Source of the DNA: Nitrospirota bacterium
GTDB taxonomy: Bacteria; Nitrospirota; CAKKRA01; 9FT-COMBO-42-15
Length of the DNA: 10,594 nucleotides
Assembly: GCA_016195585.1 (NCBI GenBank)
Contig: JACPZJ010000119.1
Coordinates: forward strand, 1 to 10,594
Reading direction: 5' to 3'
How positions within the stretch are numbered: position 1 is the first letter of the stretch; every line of letters starts with the position of its first letter. A program made the position numbers and the translations under genes. The notes beneath the pieces were generated by a model, which was not told the origin of the DNA, made no database searches, and saw only the letters and a list, made by a program, of their open reading frames with translations. This document shows positions 7,578 to 10,594 of this stretch, piece by piece.

Positions 7578-8423
7578 CTATATTATTGCTACAACCCTCG
7601 CCCAGCTTGCGCCCACCTTTTTTATCTTTACAGGAAAACAAGCAATCTTAAAACCATAAGGCTTTGGAATCTTATCTAAGTTTGCAAGCCTCTCAATATG
7701 GCAGTATTCCTTTTTCCTTCCAAATAAATGCGAAGGCCAGAGATAGCTGTTATCCTTTGTCTTGAAATAATCCCCAATCATATATGGATACGGCCTGTCA
7801 AAGCCAAGAAAATCTACGCCGATTACCTTAACACCTTTATTGGCAAGCCACTCTGTCGCCTCAGGGCTAACACCCGGAAAATCTGTCAGATATCTTTTTG
7901 TGCCGTTATATTTATCTGCGCCTGTTTTGAGCAAGACTATATCCATTGGCTTAATCTTATATTTGATTTTTTTAAGGGCAGATTCAATATCCTTGACTGC
8001 TATAGCATCGCCATTTTTCTTGTGAGACATATCAAGCACAACACCATTGCTAAAACACCATTCAAGAGGAATATCCTCTATATCCTTTGCCTCTCTTCCT
8101 TCACACACAGGCCCAAAGTGATAAGGCGCATCAAGGTGCGTGCCCATGTGAACAGAGGCTGTAACTGTCTCATGGGAGATAAACATATTATCAGGAAAAT
8201 TTGCCCTTGTTATCCTTCTCATGCCAAAATAGTACTTAATGATATTCTTCACCTTCTCAAAAAATGGCCTGCCTTTGGATTTTGCAATCTCCCAGCCAAG
8301 ATAATCCGCGCCATCAGAATGATTCAGCCTTTTAATATATGTTGGAAAGGTATTATCAATATCCTCTTCTATGGGAAGGCTGAGGTCAATGATGTGGGGT
8401 TTTGGATTATTCTTCCTTTTCAT
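7578..8423 (-). CDS. PF04199-type cyclase (kynurenine formamidase-like metal-dependent fold)
   Basis: The family signature HMGTHLDAPYHF is at residues 92-103, giving metal ligands His92, His96 and Asp98. The second pair known in the family, His and Glu twelve residues apart, is seen as His232 and Glu244 in HIERLANLDKIP. The N-terminal IIDLSLPIEEDI, the central GVSPEATEWLANKGVKVIGVDFLGFD and the C-terminal FPVKIKKVGASWARVVAI also fit. At 281 residues it is longer than simple kynurenine formamidases, with an insertion around residues 45-80. PF04199 proteins include amide hydrolases but also cyclases that close later rings in aromatic polyketide pathways (DpsY/SnoaM type). Placement between ACP and the aromatase favours ring closure over formamidase activity; no tryptophan-catabolism gene is nearby. 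It starts 6 bases after the ACP stop; its Shine-Dalgarno is weak, suggesting translational coupling. Confidence 0.87.
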   Translation of the reverse strand: MKRKNNPKPHIIDLSLPIEEDIDNTFPTYIKRLNHSDGADYLGWEIAKSKGRPFFEKVKNIIKYYFGMRRITRANFPDNMFISHETVTASVHMGTHLDAPYHFGPVCEGREAKDIEDIPLEWCFSNGVVLDMSHKKNGDAIAVKDIESALKKIKYKIKPMDIVLLKTGADKYNGTKRYLTDFPGVSPEATEWLANKGVKVIGVDFLGFDRPYPYMIGDYFKTKDNSYLWPSHLFGRKKEYCHIERLANLDKIPKPYGFKIACFPVKIKKVGASWARVVAII

Positions 8424-8429
8424 AAAACT

Positions 8430-8666
8430 TCAACTCACCTTCACATTGTTTAAAAAATTAACTATGTCCTTAACACTACTTCTTAGACCGATTACCCCTT
8501 CTGGTATCTTTATCTTAAACTTTTTCTCCAATGCAGCAATTACCTCCACAAGCTCTGTGGAATCCACACCCAGATCCTCTTTTAATCTGGAATTCGGGCT
8601 TACCTCTACATCATCCATGCCAATATCATTTATTAAAACATCTTTTACAATCTCTTCAACAGACAT
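8430..8666 (-). CDS. Acyl carrier protein of the type II polyketide synthase
   Basis: A complete 78-residue carrier protein. The phosphopantetheine site is Ser36 in DLGVDSTELVEV (31-42), preceded by helix 1 (EEIVKDVLINDIG) and loop 1 (VSPNSRLKE), and followed by helix 3 and 4 segments (KFKIKIPEGV and VKDIVNFLNNVK). It would carry the growing poly-beta-ketone between KSa/CLF and the cyclases. The motif DSTELVE differs from the DSLDxVE of fatty-acid ACPs, which suits a dedicated polyketide carrier, but sequence alone cannot exclude another pathway. A Shine-Dalgarno AAAGGAG lies about ten bases before the ATG. It is separated from the CLF gene by about 200 bases containing a palindromic element, yet is only 6 bases from the following cyclase. 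Confidence 0.93.
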   Translation of the reverse strand: MSVEEIVKDVLINDIGMDDVEVSPNSRLKEDLGVDSTELVEVIAALEKKFKIKIPEGVIGLRSSVKDIVNFLNNVKVS

Positions 8667-8734
8667 CTATTTAAAACTCCTTTCGCTATCGCTCAATGCA
8701 AAATTTAAAATGCAAATTGAAAAATGAAAAAAAA

Positions 8735-8836
8735 TGTCATTCCCGCAGAGTCTCTGAGCGGGAATCCAGAAAAGTAATTAGATTCCCATTCTCACAGAAA
8801 ACACTGGATTCCTGCTAAAAACACGCAGGAATGACA
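8735..8836. repeat. Composite palindromic element between CLF and ACP genes
   Basis: Four copies of an ATTCCYGC word alternate in orientation. ATTCCCGC (8739-8746) pairs with GCGGGAAT (8758-8765), and ATTCCTGC (8808-8815) pairs with GCAGGAAT (8825-8832), giving two hairpins. Alternatively the outer arms pair (TGTCATTCCCGC 8735-8746 with GCAGGAATGACA 8825-8836, 11 of 12) and the inner arms pair (GCGGGAATCCAG 8758-8769 with CTGGATTCCTGC 8804-8815, one G-T pair). No ORF is present. GTCATTCCCGC...GCGGGAATGAC palindromes of this type are known as dispersed repeats in many Gram-negative-type genomes. AT-rich flanks with TGAAAAATGAAA-like words lie on both sides. It has no T-run and does not look like an intrinsic terminator. 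Confidence 0.85.
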
Positions 8837-8869
8837 CAATTCCAATCTTAATTTTGCATTTTGATATTT

Positions 8870-10120
8870 TCATTTTTCATTTAATGTTTTTTTAACCACC
8901 ATCACTGCATTAACCCCGCCCCGCCCCTGCGAATTAATTAGTGCAGTTTTTATCTTGTACCCTTTTCCTTCCAAGGCAGTATAATCAAGGTCGCAGGTAT
9001 TATCTTTATCTTCTAAATTTACTGTTGGCGGCACAAAACTGTTCTCCATTGCAAGCAGAGTTGTTGCTGTATCAACTGCGCCGGCAGCGCCAAGAAGATT
9101 CCCGATTGCAGACTTTGGCGCGCTTATTGGCATCTTATAAGCATTCTTCCCAAAAACAGCCTTTATTGCCTTTGTCTCTGCTATATCTCCGTCCTTTGTC
9201 GCTGAGCCATTTGCACAGATATAATCAATGCCATCTATGCTAATCCCTGCCTCTTTTATAGCAATCTGCATTGCCCTTGATAACTGCCTTCCTTCAATAT
9301 CCTGCTTTGTAGGATGAATGCCGTCATTTGTCATACTAAAACCTGTTACCTCTCCGTATATCTTTGCACCCCTTTTTGCTGCGTGTTCAAAAGACTCTAA
9401 TATCACAATCCCTGCACCCTCGCCAATAGCAAAGCCATCCCTGTTTTTATCAAAGGGCCTGTATGCCTTTTGAGGATTCTCATTCCTCTGTGTGAGGACA
9501 CCTGATGTATTACAGCAAAGAAGGCCGTAAGGGCTTATCGGAGCCTCGCTGCCGCCTGCCAGGATAACATCTGCCTCACCCTCCTGAATTGCCCTGTATG
9601 CAGAGCCTATTGAAACAAGGCCGCTTGCGCTGTCTGCAATTATTGTCTGGCTATAGCCGAGCAGGCCATAGTATATGCTCACCTGCCCCTGCGGCGCAGC
9701 AGGAAACCATGCAGTTGCCTGATAGGGGCTTACCTCTTTTAAGCCGCCAATGTATAAATCCCTAAGCTCTACCTCTGCAAACTCCCAGCCGCCGATGGCA
9801 TTGCCTATAAATACACCAACCCTCTCCTTATCCTCTGCATCAAGATTCAGCTTAGTATCTGAAATAGCAAACTCCGATGCCAACAAAGCAAGATGGGAAA
9901 ATCTATCTATCTTTTTTAACAGCCTCTTTGGAAAGGTATTGAGCTTGTCAATATCACCATTTATCTGCCCGGCAATCCTTGATGGATATTTGCCTGCATC
10001 AAACTTTTTAATCTCAGAGACAAAAGAGCCGCCAGAGGAAATATTCTTCCAGTGTTCATCTTTGCCTATTCCCGCAGGGCTGACTATCCCTATTCCTGTT
10101 ATGACAACCTGTCTTTTCAT
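8870..10120 (-). CDS. Ketosynthase-like chain-length factor (KSb/CLF), catalytic triad replaced
   Basis: The whole 416-residue protein aligns with FabF-type ketosynthases (VVITGIGIVSPAG, RPFDKNRDGFAIGEGAGIVILE, PPTVNLE, CDLDY), but all three catalytic residues are changed. The active-site Cys region TACTSG reads ADSASG with Ser164 (codon AGC). The HGTST motif reads NGSAT with Asn304 (AAT), and KSxxGH reads KSAIGN with Asn341 (AAT). The gatekeeper GFGG is GRGG (Arg400). Lys336 is retained. Condensation is therefore not expected. With a KSa gene directly upstream and an ACP downstream, this fits a KSb/chain-length factor, which forms a heterodimer with KSa and sets chain length. Actinomycete CLFs usually carry Gln at the Cys position, so Ser is uncommon. 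The start has only a weak G-rich Shine-Dalgarno (GGGGAGAAG, more than ten bases away). Confidence 0.92.
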   Translation of the reverse strand: MKRQVVITGIGIVSPAGIGKDEHWKNISSGGSFVSEIKKFDAGKYPSRIAGQINGDIDKLNTFPKRLLKKIDRFSHLALLASEFAISDTKLNLDAEDKERVGVFIGNAIGGWEFAEVELRDLYIGGLKEVSPYQATAWFPAAPQGQVSIYYGLLGYSQTIIADSASGLVSIGSAYRAIQEGEADVILAGGSEAPISPYGLLCCNTSGVLTQRNENPQKAYRPFDKNRDGFAIGEGAGIVILESFEHAAKRGAKIYGEVTGFSMTNDGIHPTKQDIEGRQLSRAMQIAIKEAGISIDGIDYICANGSATKDGDIAETKAIKAVFGKNAYKMPISAPKSAIGNLLGAAGAVDTATTLLAMENSFVPPTVNLEDKDNTCDLDYTALEGKGYKIKTALINSQGRGGVNAVMVVKKTLNEK

Positions 10121-10169
10121 ATCTTAAATTCTTCTCCCCACACAATTATTTCCCCTCCCTTATCACCCC

Positions 10170-10251
10170 TCACCCTAACCCTCTCCCGCAAGGGGAGAGG
10201 GAATCAAATTATCCCCCCTCCCTTGATGGGAGGGGGCAAGGGGGAGGGTGA
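10170..10251. repeat. Composite G/C-strand-biased palindromic element between KSa and CLF genes
   Basis: Two strong hairpins stand side by side: CCCTCTCCC (10179-10187) with GGGAGAGGG (10193-10201), 9 bp with a 5-base loop; and CCCCCTCCC (10214-10222) with GGGAGGGGG (10228-10236), 9 bp with a 5-base loop. Outer arms TCACCCT (10170-10176) and AGGGTGA (10245-10251) pair around them, giving a cloverleaf-like fold. CCCTCACCCTAACCCTCTCCC-like sequence is a familiar dispersed repeat of many bacterial genomes. It begins almost at the KSa stop codon. No T-run follows either hairpin on the minus strand, so it is more likely an mRNA-structure or insertion-derived element than a terminator. Confidence 0.85.
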
Positions 10252-10253
10252 AA

Positions 10254-10594
10254 TTATCTAAACCTCCTCAACACCACAGCAGAGTGTATGCCAGAAAATC
10301 CGCTGCTCGTCTTCACAATCACACCCACCTTGCCTTCACGATATTTGTTCGGTATATAATCTAAATCACACGTCGGGTCCGGCTCTTCATAATTTATTGT
10401 CGGCGGCATACAATTATTCTCCATAATCAGGCATGATGCTGCAAGCTCTATGCTGTTTGCTGCTGATAATGGATGCCCTATCATAGACTTGATAGAACTT
10501 ATCGGTATCTTATATGCCCTGTCTTTAAAAACCCTTTTAAAGGAATTTGTCTCAAACAAATCATTCTGCTCTGTTGAGCTTCCATGGCATTAAT
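10254..10594 (-). CDS. Ketosynthase alpha (KSa) of type II PKS, C-terminal part, with apparent one-base frameshift
   Basis: About 110 residues are readable up to the TAA at 10254-10256. They start at HGSSTEQNDLFETNSFKRVF (His codon at 10584-10586), continue through ISSIKSMIGHPLSAANSIELAA with the second catalytic His in IGH, then MPPTINYEEPDPTCDLDYIPN and the end motif SGFSGIHSAVVLRR, all typical of type II KSa. Both catalytic histidines are kept, in contrast to the neighbouring CLF. The active-site Cys and N-terminus lie beyond the window. Just before the His the minus strand reads ATTAATGCCATGGA; the expected Ile-Asn-Ala-His-Gly needs one more base after GC, and the frame that encodes HGSST meets TAA at 10592-10590. 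So the gene appears frameshifted by a one-base deletion, or the base is missing from the assembly. A TTG at 10559 could be mis-called as a start, but it lies inside the conserved domain. Confidence 0.8.

Noticed and set aside
7728..8453. Long open plus-strand frame (241 codons) opposite the PF04199 cyclase
   Set aside because: Lies entirely antisense to a gene with clear catalytic motifs, has no recognisable domain and many Cys/His/Ile codons typical of a shadow frame.
8735..8836. CRISPR array or intrinsic terminator at the ATTCCYGC repeats
   Set aside because: Copies alternate in orientation with uneven spacing, unlike CRISPR repeats, and no T-run follows the stems on the minus strand.
8870..10120. 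Annotating this gene as an active FabF (3-oxoacyl-ACP synthase II)
   Set aside because: Despite overall similarity, the Cys and both His residues are replaced, so a condensing enzyme call would mislead.
10052..10261. Plus-strand open frame ending in an Arg/Gly/Pro-rich tail
   Set aside because: Its tail (LTLSRKGRG, PPLMGGGKGEG) is simply the translation of the palindromic element at 10170-10251.
10254..10559. A short independent gene starting at TTG 10559
   Set aside because: The conserved ketosynthase sequence continues upstream of it (HGSSTEQND), so the TTG is internal and the apparent start is produced by the frameshift.
10584..10594. Programmed -1 ribosomal frameshift in KSa
   Set aside because: No X-XXY-YYZ slippery heptamer is present at the shift point and ketosynthases are not known to use one; a deletion or assembly error is simpler.

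Overview
The window is densely packed and every gene I can support lies on the minus strand. It reads from right to left as two functional blocks. The DNA is fairly AT-rich and actinomycete codon use is absent. The mix of double-membrane-type signalling proteins (dCACHE/HD-GYP, PEGA-domain Ser/Thr kinase, TrpX-like binding protein, TPR/NHL protein) and dispersed palindromic elements suggests an uncultured Gram-negative-type bacterium, for example Nitrospirota or Desulfobacterota. That placement is a guess from gene style only.

Block A (about 10594 to 6389) is a compact type II (dissociated, iterative) polyketide synthase operon. In order of transcription it holds: the 3' end of a ketosynthase alpha (KSa; the visible part carries an apparent one-base frameshift exactly at the HGSST active-site motif); a ketosynthase-like chain-length factor (KSb/CLF) with all three catalytic residues replaced (Cys to Ser164, His to Asn304, His to Asn341); an acyl carrier protein with its Ser36 attachment site; a PF04199-type cyclase with an intact metal site; an SRPBCC aromatase/cyclase resembling the WhiE ORF VI spore-pigment type; and an iron-sulfur flavoprotein/FMN reductase. 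This is a minimal PKS plus two ring-forming enzymes plus one redox enzyme, so an aromatic polyketide is the likely product. No malonyl transferase, ketoreductase, phosphopantetheinyl transferase or monooxygenase is visible; some may lie upstream of the window edge. Both gaps inside the minimal PKS (KSa/CLF and CLF/ACP) are filled by composite palindromic elements that can fold as cloverleaf-like structures.

Block B (6245 to 609) is a tightly coupled signalling operon: TrpX-like periplasmic binding protein, dCACHE-HAMP-HD-GYP c-di-GMP phosphodiesterase (ATGA overlap), Ser/Thr kinase with a membrane segment and two PEGA domains (8-base overlap), and an exported TPR plus six-blade NHL protein (6-base gap). 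A candidate terminator and a weak candidate promoter lie in the gap between blocks A and B. Beyond a 130-base gap, a CRP/FNR-family regulator begins and runs off the left edge.

No rRNA, tRNA, CRISPR array, transposase or integrase was seen. No gene-free stretch exceeds about 205 bases.
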